Source: Beduini massiliensis (GTDB lineage Bacteria; Bacillota_I; Bacilli_A; Erysipelotrichales; Coprobacillaceae). From it: a stretch of DNA of 64,000 bases. The first letter of the stretch is position 1; each line of letters opens with the position of its first letter. Position numbers and translations under genes: made by a program. The stretch is taken from positions 148,001 to 212,000 of the forward strand of contig NZ_CDPP01000004.1 in NCBI RefSeq assembly GCF_000829905.1. Reading direction: 5' to 3'. The notes below the pieces were generated by a model. It did no database searches, was not told the origin of the DNA, and saw only the letters and a list, made by a program, of their open reading frames with translations. Below are positions 1 through 10,750 of this stretch, piece after piece.

Positions 1-521
1 AACATATATCCCGTACCAGAAGCCTTTGGATTTGGCATTGAAATTAGTCCTTTATATTTTGGATCTAATAAATCCTGATATGACGTAGGCACATCCAATC
101 CTTTTGCCTTTAAAACTTCTTCATTGATAATAATAGCACCGCTATAGCGAATAGTAGGCACATATTTTTTACTTTGAGGAATAAATTCATCCATGACCTC
201 AGTATATAAAGAATCATCTAATGTATGAAAATTTTCTTCTAACTGCTGTGAATACGTATGTTCCAACTCAATAATGATATCTGCTTCGATTGACTTCCCA
301 CTGCTTTTTATTTTTGCCGCAGTATTTCCAGTAGATACATATTGCACCGAAATATTATAATCCGGAAATTGCTCATTTAATCTTTTTTGATAATGTTCAT
401 TTCTAAAATCTTCTGCTGATGAATAAAGCACAATTGTTGGTTTCCCTTTATCATTGCTAGAGCATCCAACAATACTAAATGCCACAATTAAACTTAAAAT
501 TAATTTTAATCCTTTTTTCAT
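1..521 (-). CDS. Extracellular solute-binding lipoprotein, 3' end outside window
   Basis: About 173 N-terminal residues are visible; the C-terminus lies before base 1. The protein begins with a lipoprotein signal (MKKGLKLILSLIVAFSIVGC) whose lipobox IVGC would place the lipidated Cys at residue 20, followed by the mature start SSNDKGKPTIVLYSSAE. The strand IVLYSSAEDF and the later KYKGLISMPNPKASGTGY segment are typical of family 1 solute-binding proteins for iron, thiamine or 2-aminoethylphosphonate-type importers. The start is chosen because AAGGAG lies 6 bases upstream of this ATG; an in-frame ATG six codons upstream lacks such a site. It presumably works with permease and ATPase genes located before the window. 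Substrate cannot be decided from the fragment. Confidence 0.8.
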   Translation of the reverse strand, partial: MKKGLKLILSLIVAFSIVGCSSNDKGKPTIVLYSSAEDFRNEHYQKRLNEQFPDYNISVQYVSTGNTAAKIKSSGKSIEADIIIELEHTYSQQLEENFHTLDDSLYTEVMDEFIPQSKKYVPTIRYSGAIIINEEVLKAKGLDVPTSYQDLLDPKYKGLISMPNPKASGTGYM

Positions 522-670
522 AAGTCTCTCCTTGTTCATTTTCACCTATATCATACATTATTTTATAACAAAATCAAGGCTTTTTCACACAATATATGTT
601 TAAATATAATATATTTATAGTAAAATTAACACTTTTGAAACAAATTCAAGCATAAAATCTTCTTAGCCTA

Positions 671-706
671 TAAAAATAAAAACTGACATTTCTTTAAAAT
701 GTCAGT
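671..706 (-). terminator. Intrinsic terminator of the pyr operon
   Basis: Ten-base arms ACTGACATTT/AAATGTCAGT (682-691 and 697-706) enclose a 5-base loop and are followed on the minus strand by a T-rich run. It lies 10 bases after the pyrE stop. The remaining 522-670 stretch is AT-rich spacer with the promoter region of the preceding lipoprotein gene and nothing else I can support. Confidence 0.85.
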
Positions 707-716
707 CCTCGAATTA

Positions 717-1349
717 TTATTTTTCCATCCAACTCTCGTCTTTTGGATCTGCTTTCCATGCTTTTAATTTTTCCATATCTTCTTCTTTGATATAATGATG
801 TTCAACCGCTACCGGGATCAAAGTATCATAATCTGTTAATGTAACAAACTTGCAATCCGCATTTTTAAAGTTTTCGATAGCTGCCGGCAATCCGTAAGTA
901 AAAATCGCTACTAATCCAATTACATCGCACCCAGCTGCTCTCAATGCTTCCACACATTCGATTGAACTTCCGCCAGTAGAAAGAAGATCTTCCACCACAA
1001 CGACTTTCATTCCCGGAGTCACCACCCCTTCAATCTGGTTATTTCTGCCATGTTTTTTCGCTCCACCACGAACATATCCCATTGGCAATCCTAAAATTTC
1101 AGCCGCCAATGCAGCATGAGCAATCCCTGCCGTAGCCGTTCCCATTAAACATTCTGCTTCAGGATAATTTTCCTTCACTAATTGTGCCAATCCCTCTTCA
1201 ATATCTTTTCTTACTTTTGGATAAGACAATGTTAAACGATTATCACAGTAAATCGGTGATTTTATTCCTGATGCCCATGTAAAGGGATCATTTGGCTGTA
1301 AAAACACAGCTTTGATGTCCAATAGATCTTTTGCAATTAATTTTTTCAT
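717..1349 (-). CDS. pyrE: Orotate phosphoribosyltransferase
   Basis: Cytosolic enzyme that joins orotate to PRPP to give orotidine 5'-monophosphate, the fifth step of UMP synthesis. The 210-residue length is normal for bacterial PyrE. The PRPP-binding motif [14 protein letters not shown] is in the middle of the protein, and the [13 protein letters not shown] segment near residue 26 is the family's N-terminal signature. It is the last gene of the minus-strand pyr operon and its start overlaps the stop of the preceding metallo-beta-lactamase-like gene by 4 bases, implying translational coupling. A clear intrinsic terminator follows the stop. Confidence 0.97.
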   Translation of the reverse strand: MKKLIAKDLLDIKAVFLQPNDPFTWASGIKSPIYCDNRLTLSYPKVRKDIEEGLAQLVKENYPEAECLMGTATAGIAHAALAAEILGLPMGYVRGGAKKHGRNNQIEGVVTPGMKVVVVEDLLSTGGSSIECVEALRAAGCDVIGLVAIFTYGLPAAIENFKNADCKFVTLTDYDTLIPVAVEHHYIKEEDMEKLKAWKADPKDESWMEK

Positions 1350-2206
1350 AATATTCCTTTTCCTCTCTTTAATCCTTCAATAAAAGCATGAATATATTTA
1401 ATATCTTCTTTTTTTATACTTCCCAATTCATTTTCGATTGCTTCAAAATCATCATAATGCTGAGAAACTGTCGCCCCCAACAATTTCAGATATTCACAAT
1501 GCTCAATAAATTCATTACGATCCAACACCTTATTTTCCGAAGAAAAAACAAAGTATTCCGCATCATACGCTAACAACATGTCAATCACATGAAACAACTG
1601 TCTTGAATAACTTGGTGTCGTATAATGCATGCCAAAATTCATACAATCTCCAACTACCAATACTTTATCTTCCTTTAAATACACCACTGTAGAGTCCGGA
1701 CTGTGATCCGATTCAATATGTTCTAACAGACAAGATAAATTTCCTAAGTCCAATTCCAACTGATGACGGTACATGATACAAGGAACCTGAATATGCAAGT
1801 CGCTGCGATCAGGCATCTCCCGTTTGATTTCTTTAACTTCACTCGGAAGCAGTTTATCCTCTTTGATATATTGCTCCAACATCTCATCGGACCAATCCCA
1901 TGCCGCCATTTTCTCCAATGTGTCTTTTGCTTGCTTATGAGCAATATAAGGGAAATGACAGACCTGCAGTCCAAACACATGATTCCAGTGGCAATCGCTC
2001 ACTACACCTAATTTAGAAAGAGAATTCAATGTATTATCTTGCTCTATTTCCGCTAACATCGCTTCCATATGGTGAATAGAGGCCCCGCCGTCAATCATTA
2101 AAAGCTGATCATCACCGGCGATACAAACTAATAGCGGCTTTTTACGATCCAACGGATCACTTAAACAATACACATGCTGAGTTAATGGCTTTAATTTCAA
2201 TGCCAT
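1346..2206 (-). CDS. Metallo-beta-lactamase-fold protein with altered metal ligands
   Basis: A 286-residue MBL-fold protein inserted between pyrF and pyrE. The fold is visible from [17 protein letters not shown] (residues 35-51), the motif-2 region [10 protein letters not shown] (70-79), [10 protein letters not shown] and [11 protein letters not shown]. In active members motif 2 reads HxHxDH; here the first His is Asp71 and the ligand Asp is Asn75, while His73 and His76 remain, and the later His of HSP and Asp of VVGD are kept. The metal site is therefore probably incomplete or different. It sits 2 bases after pyrF and overlaps pyrE by 4 bases, so it is co-translated with pyrimidine enzymes. 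I cannot name a substrate; a non-hydrolytic or unusual hydrolase role is possible. Confidence 0.75.
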   Translation of the reverse strand: MALKLKPLTQHVYCLSDPLDRKKPLLVCIAGDDQLLMIDGGASIHHMEAMLAEIEQDNTLNSLSKLGVVSDCHWNHVFGLQVCHFPYIAHKQAKDTLEKMAAWDWSDEMLEQYIKEDKLLPSEVKEIKREMPDRSDLHIQVPCIMYRHQLELDLGNLSCLLEHIESDHSPDSTVVYLKEDKVLVVGDCMNFGMHYTTPSYSRQLFHVIDMLLAYDAEYFVFSSENKVLDRNEFIEHCEYLKLLGATVSQHYDDFEAIENELGSIKKEDIKYIHAFIEGLKRGKGIL

Positions 2207-2208
2207 GA

Positions 2209-4580
<2,372 letters not shown>

Positions 4581-4590
4581 TTTCTTCCTC

Positions 4591-5862
4591 CTAAAATTCT
4601 GTTAGTTTTCCTTCGATCATATTATATTTTATTTTACCATAACATGGATATCCGATAAATGGGGTATTGCTTGCTTTTGACACAATATCTTCTTTTTTAA
4701 TAATAAATTCTTCTTCTAAGTCAAAGACACAAAGATTTGCCTTACTTCCGACTTCAAATTCAATAGGCAAATTCAACACTTTTGCCGGAGTGACGCTCAT
4801 TGCTTCCAGTACGGTTTCCAGTGTTGTCTCTCCTGTTTTTACCACATAGGTATAAATAAGAGGGAAACAATGCTGCAGCCCGATGATACCAAAGGGTGCT
4901 TTTGAAATAGGGCGCTCCTTTTCCTCATCGCTATGTGGTGCATGATCTGTCGCAATAACCGATAATGTTCCATCATTCAATCCTCTTATTAAGGCTTCAC
5001 GGTCTTCTTTAGAGCGAAGCGGTGGATTCATCTTGTAATTCGGATCACAGTTTTTAATATTCTCATCGGTTAATACTAAGTGATGCGGACTTACTTCTCC
5101 GCTGACAGGCAGTCCCTCTGCTTTTGCTTTTCTTAATAAATCAACTGTTTGACGAGTCGACACATGACAGACGTGATATCGGTTGCGTACTGTTCTGACA
5201 ATATCCAAGTCACGTGCTACCTGTTTAAATTCACTCTCATTATTAATCCCGATTAATGCATGTTCTTTTGCATAACGTCCATCATGAACACAACCACCTG
5301 GTTTTAATTCACTTTCGTCTTCACAATGTGCCACAATAATAGAATGCAAGGCTTTCGCTTCTGTCATAGCCGCGTTCATCATGGCATCACTTTGTACACC
5401 TTTGCCATCATCTGAAAATCCTACCACAATGGCACGATGCAGATTATCCTTCATTTTTACTAATTCGTTGCCAGCCAATCCTTTTGTGATTGCTGAATAT
5501 GTGTAAGTATGCACACAGGCATCTTTAGCAACAATTTGCTCGAATCGCTCAATCGTTTCTTCATCATCCATACAAGGCAAGGTATTTGCCATTGCCACAA
5601 TATGACTGTATCCCCCATATAAAGCACTTTTGGTTCCGGTTGCGACGGTTTCCTTATATTCAAATCCCGGTTCTCTTAAATGAACATGAATATCAATAAA
5701 AGAATGGGTCAACAATTTTCCTTTTAAATCAATGACCTGTGCTTCTTTGTCAATGATTGTTTCTTCAATCGCTTTGATAGTATCTCCTTCGACCAATACA
5801 TCTAATGGAGATAGTTTTTGATGATAATATACCAGCCCGTTTTTAAATAAGATCTTATTCAT
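4591..5862 (-). CDS. pyrC: Dihydroorotase
   Basis: Zinc amidohydrolase (423 residues, class I size) that cyclises carbamoyl-aspartate to dihydroorotate. The metal-binding HxH is in IDIHVHLREPGFEYKET, later histidines are in IIVAHCED and YHVCHVSTRQ, and the catalytic Asp is in VIATDHAPHSDEEK. Its start overlaps the end of pyrB by 8 bases. Nothing is missing relative to the family. Cytosolic, third step of the pathway. Confidence 0.97.
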   Translation of the reverse strand: MNKILFKNGLVYYHQKLSPLDVLVEGDTIKAIEETIIDKEAQVIDLKGKLLTHSFIDIHVHLREPGFEYKETVATGTKSALYGGYSHIVAMANTLPCMDDEETIERFEQIVAKDACVHTYTYSAITKGLAGNELVKMKDNLHRAIVVGFSDDGKGVQSDAMMNAAMTEAKALHSIIVAHCEDESELKPGGCVHDGRYAKEHALIGINNESEFKQVARDLDIVRTVRNRYHVCHVSTRQTVDLLRKAKAEGLPVSGEVSPHHLVLTDENIKNCDPNYKMNPPLRSKEDREALIRGLNDGTLSVIATDHAPHSDEEKERPISKAPFGIIGLQHCFPLIYTYVVKTGETTLETVLEAMSVTPAKVLNLPIEFEVGSKANLCVFDLEEEFIIKKEDIVSKASNTPFIGYPCYGKIKYNMIEGKLTEF

Positions 5863-6730
5863 CTTTTAATACCTGATTGATCAATGCCATTCTGACATAG
5901 ACCCCGTTTTCCATTTGTTTAAAGATTCTTGCTTTTTCACATTCCACGATATCATCTGCGATTTCAACATTGCGATTAAATGGGGCTGGATGCATGATGA
6001 TCGCATTTTCTTTCATGGTTTCGACTCTTTGACGATTTAATCCATATTGCTGATGGTATTCTTCTTTGCTTAAACTCATATTTGAAGTGTGACGCTCGTG
6101 CTGTACCCTCAGCAGCATGACGACATCGACTTGGGGAATAATCTCATCAAAATCCACATAATTCATTCCCTCTTCTTTATATTCAAGTGGTCCTGATGTA
6201 TAGACACTCATGCCTAATCGCTCCATGATCTTGAAATTAGTATGTGCCACACGACTATGCTGGACATCTCCTACGATCACCACTTTTAAGCCTTCAAAAC
6301 TGCCGAATTCCTGACGAATTGTCAGTAAATCCAACAAGGACTGGCTTGGATGCTGTCCGGTTCCATCACCCCCACTTAAAATCGGAATATTGATTTTCCC
6401 AATTAATTGCTTATAATAATCGTTTTCTGGATGACGGATGACTACTGCATCGCTTCCGATAGACTCGAAGAATCGAACCGTATCATAGAGAGATTCTCCT
6501 TTAAGAACACTTGAATTTTGAATATCCAGATTCTGTGTTTTACAGTTCAGATTCAAAGCAGCTTTTTCAAAACTATAATGAGTTCTGGTTGAAGGTTCAA
6601 AAAAAAGATAAGCGATACACTTACTACCTTGATAGTCTACTTTCTTACCTTTTGCAAAGGCATCTGCCTCATCTAATATTTCATAAATTTCTTCATTGGT
6701 TAAATACTCTAAATTTACAATATTTTTCAT
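5855..6730 (-). CDS. pyrB: Aspartate carbamoyltransferase catalytic chain
   Basis: Condenses carbamoyl phosphate and aspartate. The carbamoyl-phosphate motif FFEPSTRTHYSFEKA and the HPSQSLLDLLTI segment are both present; the length, about 291 residues, fits a catalytic chain. I begin at ATG 6730, which follows AAAGGAGAGAGACG; a TTG ten codons upstream would read through that site. First gene of the operon pyrB-C-K-D-F-MBL-E. No pyrI, carA, carB or pyrR is present in this operon, so carbamoyl phosphate synthase must be elsewhere. An attenuator-like hairpin lies 29 bases upstream. Confidence 0.97.
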   Translation of the reverse strand: MKNIVNLEYLTNEEIYEILDEADAFAKGKKVDYQGSKCIAYLFFEPSTRTHYSFEKAALNLNCKTQNLDIQNSSVLKGESLYDTVRFFESIGSDAVVIRHPENDYYKQLIGKINIPILSGGDGTGQHPSQSLLDLLTIRQEFGSFEGLKVVIVGDVQHSRVAHTNFKIMERLGMSVYTSGPLEYKEEGMNYVDFDEIIPQVDVVMLLRVQHERHTSNMSLSKEEYHQQYGLNRQRVETMKENAIIMHPAPFNRNVEIADDIVECEKARIFKQMENGVYVRMALINQVLKDE

Positions 6731-6758
6731 CGTCTCTCTCCTTTGTCTTATTTTATAC

Positions 6759-6812
6759 AAAAAAAATACCTTCAGCAGGTATCAAACAGATCGATTGTTC
6801 TATTTTATTATA
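6759..6812 (-). promoter_or_regulatory. Putative pyr leader: promoter and attenuator hairpin
   Basis: Reading the minus strand, a TATAAT-like -10 (6807-6812) is followed about 25 bases later by a hairpin with arms ATACCT/AGGTAT and a 5-base loop (6766-6782), then eight T. This is a compact intrinsic terminator placed before the pyrB ribosome-binding site, as expected for transcription attenuation. The stem is only 6 bp, a good -35 is not visible, and I do not see the conserved PyrR-binding loop, so the sensing mechanism is open. Confidence 0.5.
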
Positions 6813-6902
6813 CCCACTTCTTTAACGGGGTTTCTTTACCCAATTAATTTTATCAAAAATTACTTGCTTTTTCAACATAATCTATGATTTATTTCAAGGA
6901 AT

Positions 6903-6930
6903 AAAAAAACAGCCGATATTTCAGCTGCTT
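6903..6930 (-). terminator. Terminator after coaD
   Basis: On the minus strand CAGC and GCTG arms flank an AT-rich loop and are followed by seven T. The hairpin begins at the coaD stop codon. The stem is short, so strength is uncertain. Confidence 0.55.
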
Positions 6931-7417
6931 AACGTTTATATTTTTCCTTTAGTGCAGTATTAACACATGGCGGAACCAGTTCACTCACATCATGCTGTAA
7001 AGAGGCAATTTCCTTTACGGATGAGGATGAAATAAAAGACTGCTGAGACTTGGTCATTAAAAATACCATCTCGATCGATTCATCCAAAAACTGATTTGTG
7101 AAAGCCATCTGTAATTCATATTCAAAATCCGTTGTAGCTCTTAGTCCCCTGACCAGAACCGTTGCCCCTACATTTTTAGCGTATTCCACTGCTAACAAAT
7201 CACTGGAATCCACAATCACATTATCCAAATCTTTAGTAGCCCCACGTAAAAAAGACAGTCTTTCTTCTAATGTAAACAATTTATTTTTAGCAATGTTTTC
7301 AAAAATCGTCACATAGAGCTGATCGTAGAGACGGCTCGCTCTTTCAATAATGTCAATATGTCCGTTTGTTACCGGATCAAATGTTCCGGCATAAACCCCA
7401 ATTGTATGTTTTCTCAT
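6929..7417 (-). CDS. coaD: Phosphopantetheine adenylyltransferase
   Basis: Transfers AMP from ATP to 4'-phosphopantetheine in coenzyme A synthesis. The nucleotidyltransferase motif GTFDPVTNGHIDIIERA carries the (T/H)xGH signature at the N-terminus, the RGLRATTDFEYE block contacts pantetheine, and the C-terminal SFISSSSVKEIA is the second ATP-binding signature. Length 162 residues is typical. It is the last gene of a ftsW-ylbD-ylbE-ylbF-rsmD-coaD run and lies 3 bases after rsmD, the same order as B. subtilis ylbH-ylbI. Confidence 0.97.
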   Translation of the reverse strand: MRKHTIGVYAGTFDPVTNGHIDIIERASRLYDQLYVTIFENIAKNKLFTLEERLSFLRGATKDLDNVIVDSSDLLAVEYAKNVGATVLVRGLRATTDFEYELQMAFTNQFLDESIEMVFLMTKSQQSFISSSSVKEIASLQHDVSELVPPCVNTALKEKYKR

Positions 7418-7420
7418 CGT

Positions 7421-7975
7421 TTATTCCTCAAATTGGTAGATATGTAAAGCAGTGATCCCATAACTCACCTGCTTAATCCTTCTCAAAGAAAGATACGTTT
7501 CTTCAAAGCTTTCTTCCTTCAAGTCTTCACACACTACGATGCATCCTTCATTTAATAATTTTAATTCCTGCAATTTCATTAATAACGGCTGAATGATCTT
7601 TTTACCGTATGGCGGATCTAGCAGCACTAGATCAAAAGTGATGGCATCTTTGCTTAATTTATCGATTGCCTTGCGATAATCACTTTTTAAAACATGTGTT
7701 TCTTCATTCATTTTTAAAGTTTCAATATTCTTTTTAATAATCGTGTACGCACGATAGTTATTATCGACACTGTAAAGACACTCCATTCCTCTTGACAAAG
7801 CCTCTATTCCCAGTCCCCCGGATCCGGCAAAAAGATCTAAACAATTGCCGCCGTTAAAGTACGGACCAATGATATTGTATAAATTTTCTTTGTTTTTATC
7901 CGTTGTCGGTCGTGTTGAAGAAGACGTGATCGTCTGCAAGCTGCGACTTTTATATTTTCCCGCAATTACCCGCAT
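7421..7975 (-). CDS. rsmD: 16S rRNA (guanine(966)-N2)-methyltransferase
   Basis: SAM-dependent methyltransferase of the small ribosomal subunit RNA, 184 residues. SAM motif I is NCLDLFAGSGGLGIEALSRG and the catalytic motif IV is DLVLLDPPYGKK. The N-terminal MRVIAGKYKSRSL is the family signature. It overlaps the end of the ylbF-like gene by 10 bases and precedes coaD, the usual pairing. Confidence 0.96.
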   Translation of the reverse strand: MRVIAGKYKSRSLQTITSSSTRPTTDKNKENLYNIIGPYFNGGNCLDLFAGSGGLGIEALSRGMECLYSVDNNYRAYTIIKKNIETLKMNEETHVLKSDYRKAIDKLSKDAITFDLVLLDPPYGKKIIQPLLMKLQELKLLNEGCIVVCEDLKEESFEETYLSLRRIKQVSYGITALHIYQFEE

Positions 7976-8328
7976 GATTTCACCTGCTTCATGGAATAGG
8001 GAGAGGTCGATAAGTCTTTTGATAAATCTTGAAAGATCAAGTCCGTCAAAACAGACAGAAAATCGTTAAGCTGATGATAGGAAGCATAGTAGTCCTGAAT
8101 AATCTTTGACTCATTCATTGCTTTCTGCACCGTTTTCAGCTTTTCTTTTGTAGAGGAAATATCAACATGCTGAGCATATTGCTTCATCTGCTGATATTCG
8201 TCCAATACTCGACGATATTCTATAAGCAGCAATTCTTCCTGCGGCAATCTTTGTTCACATTCTTTAAATTTAGTATACGTGGGATCGAGGCAAATCGCTT
8301 CGATCAATTCGTCCAGCATTTCTTCCAT
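7966..8328 (-). CDS. ylbF: YlbF family protein
   Basis: A 120-residue all-helical protein beginning MEEMLDELIEAICLDPTYTKFKECEQ, matching the YlbF/YmcA family in length and in its position immediately upstream of rsmD. In B. subtilis YlbF with YmcA and YaaT assists RNase Y and affects competence, biofilm and sporulation; that role here is by homology only. No catalytic residues are expected. Assignment rests on both the sequence pattern and conserved neighbours. Confidence 0.8.
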   Translation of the reverse strand: MEEMLDELIEAICLDPTYTKFKECEQRLPQEELLLIEYRRVLDEYQQMKQYAQHVDISSTKEKLKTVQKAMNESKIIQDYYASYHQLNDFLSVLTDLIFQDLSKDLSTSPYSMKQVKSCG

Positions 8329-8336
8329 ACATTCTC

Positions 8337-8546
8337 CTACATCATCATTTCAACCATTTGTAAAAGCAAACTCATTTTATCGATTTTATCTGTAAATGTC
8401 AGTTTGTTTTCAATTTTATATTCTTCTATAAATTCTTTCATCATCTCCGGATGACGATAAAGCAGCTTATACCATTTAGGATGTGTCCGAATATACGCCA
8501 TATAAGCATTATTTTGCATTAATTCATAGAATAACGCATGTCTCAT
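8337..8546 (-). CDS. ylbE: YlbE-like small protein
   Basis: A 69-residue protein resembling YlbE: a YxRTHPKWYKLLYRHPE segment in the middle and a Met-rich C-terminus (LLLQMVEMMM). Function is unknown in the family. It starts 4 bases inside the end of the ylbD-like gene and lies 8 bases before ylbF, keeping the B. subtilis ylbD-ylbE-ylbF order. Confidence 0.75.
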   Translation of the reverse strand: MRHALFYELMQNNAYMAYIRTHPKWYKLLYRHPEMMKEFIEEYKIENKLTFTDKIDKMSLLLQMVEMMM

Positions 8547-8872
8547 AAACGACGATCCTTATAAAATGAATTTTCATCCGTTTCCTTATCGTTCATTTTC
8601 ACGACAATATTCAATAACTTCTGTACACCATCCAAACTTCTGCTCACTGCATCCAGATCAATATTTTTTAAAATAAACATTAATTTCGATAAGTCCAAAG
8701 ACTGATCTTTTTCTTTTGTTTCATTTACATAACGTTCAAATACTTTATCTTTTTCACCGTAAATTGTATAAATTTCATAAAGCTGCTGCCAGGTATAATG
8801 CCCGTCCAGCACTTCATTTCTGATTCCTGGAATCGTTCTTACGAACTGTTTGAATTCATCAAGATTCGCCAT
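8543..8872 (-). CDS. ylbD: YlbD-like putative spore coat protein
   Basis: A 109-residue protein beginning MANLDEFKQFVRTIPGIR, with the YTWQQLYEIYTIYGEKD segment characteristic of the YlbD coat-protein family. The family is linked to the spore coat in Bacillus; here this is inference. It is translationally coupled to ylbE (4-base overlap) and follows ftsW by 33 bases. Confidence 0.75.
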   Translation of the reverse strand: MANLDEFKQFVRTIPGIRNEVLDGHYTWQQLYEIYTIYGEKDKVFERYVNETKEKDQSLDLSKLMFILKNIDLDAVSRSLDGVQKLLNIVVKMNDKETDENSFYKDRRL

Positions 8873-8905
8873 ATTCTATCACCTAATCTAATATATTCAA
8901 GAAGA

Positions 8906-10114
8906 TTAAGATTGTGACTTCATTTCTGCGATTTTATTTTCTTTTGATATTAAAGCCTGGGCCACCCCGATGGCAACGAAGGCTGCCATTGTACTTGATC
9001 CTCCGGAAGAGACGAACAGCAAAGGCACACCGGTCATTGGAATCAATCCCGATACTCCGCCAAGATTAATAAACAAATGCAAAAAGAAATAGGAAGCGAT
9101 TCCGGTCAAGACAATCGTTGTCTTAGGGTCACTGGCACGTTTTGCATATTTTAATAAGCGATAAATAATGATCATATAAGGAATCAAGATCAGCGCTAAT
9201 CCGATCAATCCCAATTCCTCTAATATAATACTTGATATAAAGTCATTGTGTGCTTCGGGAATATAACCAAACTTTTGGGTGGAATTCCCCAAACCAACCC
9301 CAAAGATGCCGCCATTGGTAATCGCAATCAGGGCATTAGCCACCTGCTGTGACGAATTGGTCACATCCGATAATGGATTGAGCCAAGTTTGGAAACGCGT
9401 TGCCATATATCCTTTAATGATAAAGTTATACCAAAGCGGTAATGTTACGATCACAACAATAACTCCAATCAGCATTAAATTCTGTACTTTCGTATAAATA
9501 CGTTCCTTGGCCACAAAGAAACTGGCAAGACAAATCGCTAAAGTAATAACTGCTGTTCCTGTATCGTTTTGTATTAAAGCAATGACCGCAATGGCAACCA
9601 GCACCACAAACAACGGTTTATAAATACAGTGAATACGACGCATTTTCAAGGCATTCTCATAGCTTTGCAAACTACGATAAGTCGTCGGATGCTTCAAACG
9701 ATATTTTTTTGGCATATCCACTAACAGATACGCTAAAATCAATACTAAAATAATCTTTGAAAATTCTGATGGCTGAATAGTGATACCAAAAGGGAGTCCG
9801 CGAATCCATGCCTGTGTCCCCTTTTCTGCACTCCACAAGAGGCAGGATAAAAGCAGACCAATGATGCCTACATAGACAATCCCCCAAGTACGGCGGTTAA
9901 TAATCGCACTGTTGTATAAACGCGAAATCACAATCATCAAAAACAATCCCACTAAACAAAAGACTAACTGTTTAATGATATTGGTAATCGCCCATGTACT
10001 CCCGTTTGTCGTCGCTGCTCCGATAGATGCAGAACCGACCATCACAATCCCTAAAATAGAAAGTACGGTAATCGCCAAAAAGATCAAACGATCTTGCGAT
10101 TTATAGCGCTTCAT
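8906..10114 (-). CDS. ftsW: SEDS-family peptidoglycan glycosyltransferase FtsW
   Basis: Integral membrane protein of 402 residues with about ten hydrophobic segments. It polymerises lipid II glycan at the division septum with a class B PBP. The SEDS signature is near the C-terminus (SGLIPMTGVPLLFVSSGGSS), and the GTQAWIRGLPFGITIQPSE extracellular region is typical. FtsW rather than RodA is chosen from the ylb neighbourhood, where B. subtilis also has ftsW; sequence alone does not separate the two. It overlaps the upstream UPF0223 gene by 4 bases. Confidence 0.88.
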   Translation of the reverse strand: MKRYKSQDRLIFLAITVLSILGIVMVGSASIGAATTNGSTWAITNIIKQLVFCLVGLFLMIVISRLYNSAIINRRTWGIVYVGIIGLLLSCLLWSAEKGTQAWIRGLPFGITIQPSEFSKIILVLILAYLLVDMPKKYRLKHPTTYRSLQSYENALKMRRIHCIYKPLFVVLVAIAVIALIQNDTGTAVITLAICLASFFVAKERIYTKVQNLMLIGVIVVIVTLPLWYNFIIKGYMATRFQTWLNPLSDVTNSSQQVANALIAITNGGIFGVGLGNSTQKFGYIPEAHNDFISSIILEELGLIGLALILIPYMIIIYRLLKYAKRASDPKTTIVLTGIASYFFLHLFINLGGVSGLIPMTGVPLLFVSSGGSSTMAAFVAIGVAQALISKENKIAEMKSQS

Positions 10115-10377
10115 AACGTCATCCTTATCAAATCATTTTCTTTAGCCTGCTTCATCGTTTCGTAAATCGAATAACCGGAAGCTGCTTTAAACTGCTGATC
10201 TAATTGTTTTTCCAGTGCCTTAGAATCCACCACTTTCTTAAATTCACGATAACCATTCATCAGTTCATCGCGTGCAATGCCTTCTTCATAAGCTTTTTCA
10301 ATACAGTTATAAAAAGAGATGACCGTCACAATTTCCTCCATTGACCAGTCATTCTCAAAAGGATATTCATAGTCCAT
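10111..10377 (-). CDS. UPF0223 family protein
   Basis: An 88-residue protein beginning MDYEYPFENDWSMEEIVTVI, the recognisable start of the UPF0223 (YktA) family; function unknown. I use ATG 10377, preceded by GGGTGATTAAA; a GTG three codons upstream is also possible. Its stop overlaps the ftsW start, so it is the first gene of the division/ylb operon. Confidence 0.8.
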   Translation of the reverse strand: MDYEYPFENDWSMEEIVTVISFYNCIEKAYEEGIARDELMNGYREFKKVVDSKALEKQLDQQFKAASGYSIYETMKQAKENDLIRMTL

Positions 10378-10437
10378 TTTAATCACCCGTTTTTATTTTA
10401 CTACAAAATATAAATTGAATAAAGTAATTTGGGCTAA

Positions 10438-10459
10438 TATCCAAACATTTTATTGGATA
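10438..10459 (+). promoter_or_regulatory. Inverted repeat upstream of the YjcZ-like gene
   Basis: Perfect 7-base arms TATCCAA/TTGGATA separated by 8 bases, about 32 bases before the start of the YjcZ-like gene. It may be an operator or part of a promoter for a sporulation sigma factor; I cannot place a confident -10/-35 pair. Confidence 0.35.
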
Positions 10460-10491
10460 GCGAATATGATATGATGAAAGGAGGGAACAAT

Positions 10492-10698
10492 ATGAACTGT
10501 GGATATAATTACACTGGTTGTGGATGCCAAAGCTACTGCAATCCTTGCTCTTTCTACCCTGTATCTTATGGATGTGGTGGCGGATGTGGAGGATTCGGTG
10601 GCGGATGCGGCGGATTCGGCGGAGGTAGTAGCTGGTTTGCAATCGTCCTTGTTGTTTTCTTATTATTAATCATCTGTGGTTGTACTAAAATCTGCTAA
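10492..10698 (+). CDS. YjcZ-like small Gly/Cys-rich membrane peptide
   Basis: A 68-residue peptide with a Cys/Tyr/Gly-rich N-terminal half containing repeats of GGGCGGFGG and a single C-terminal transmembrane segment (WFAIVLVVFLLLIICG). This layout matches the YjcZ family of small sporulation proteins, though the number of cysteines is high. The start is fixed by AAAGGAGGG six bases before ATG 10492; a longer in-frame reading includes the ribosome-binding site. An overlapping minus-strand reading is rejected because it lacks a ribosome-binding site and family resemblance. Confidence 0.8.
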   Translation: MNCGYNYTGCGCQSYCNPCSFYPVSYGCGGGCGGFGGGCGGFGGGSSWFAIVLVVFLLLIICGCTKIC

Positions 10699-10725
10699 GG
10701 GGCTTCCCTTAGCAGTTTTTATTTG
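10692..10725 (+). terminator. Terminator after the YjcZ-like gene
   Basis: Perfect 10-bp stem CTGCTAAGGG/CCCTTAGCAG with loop GCTT, then TTTTT. The hairpin includes the stop codon of the gene. Confidence 0.92.
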
Positions 10726-10750
10726 TTAAAATGGGAACGGGGTGATAAAT

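Noticed and set aside
10379-10642. Minus-strand open frame rich in His, Arg and Ile opposite the YjcZ-like gene
   Set aside because: It is the antisense of a Gly/Cys-repeat gene, has no ribosome-binding site and an implausible composition.
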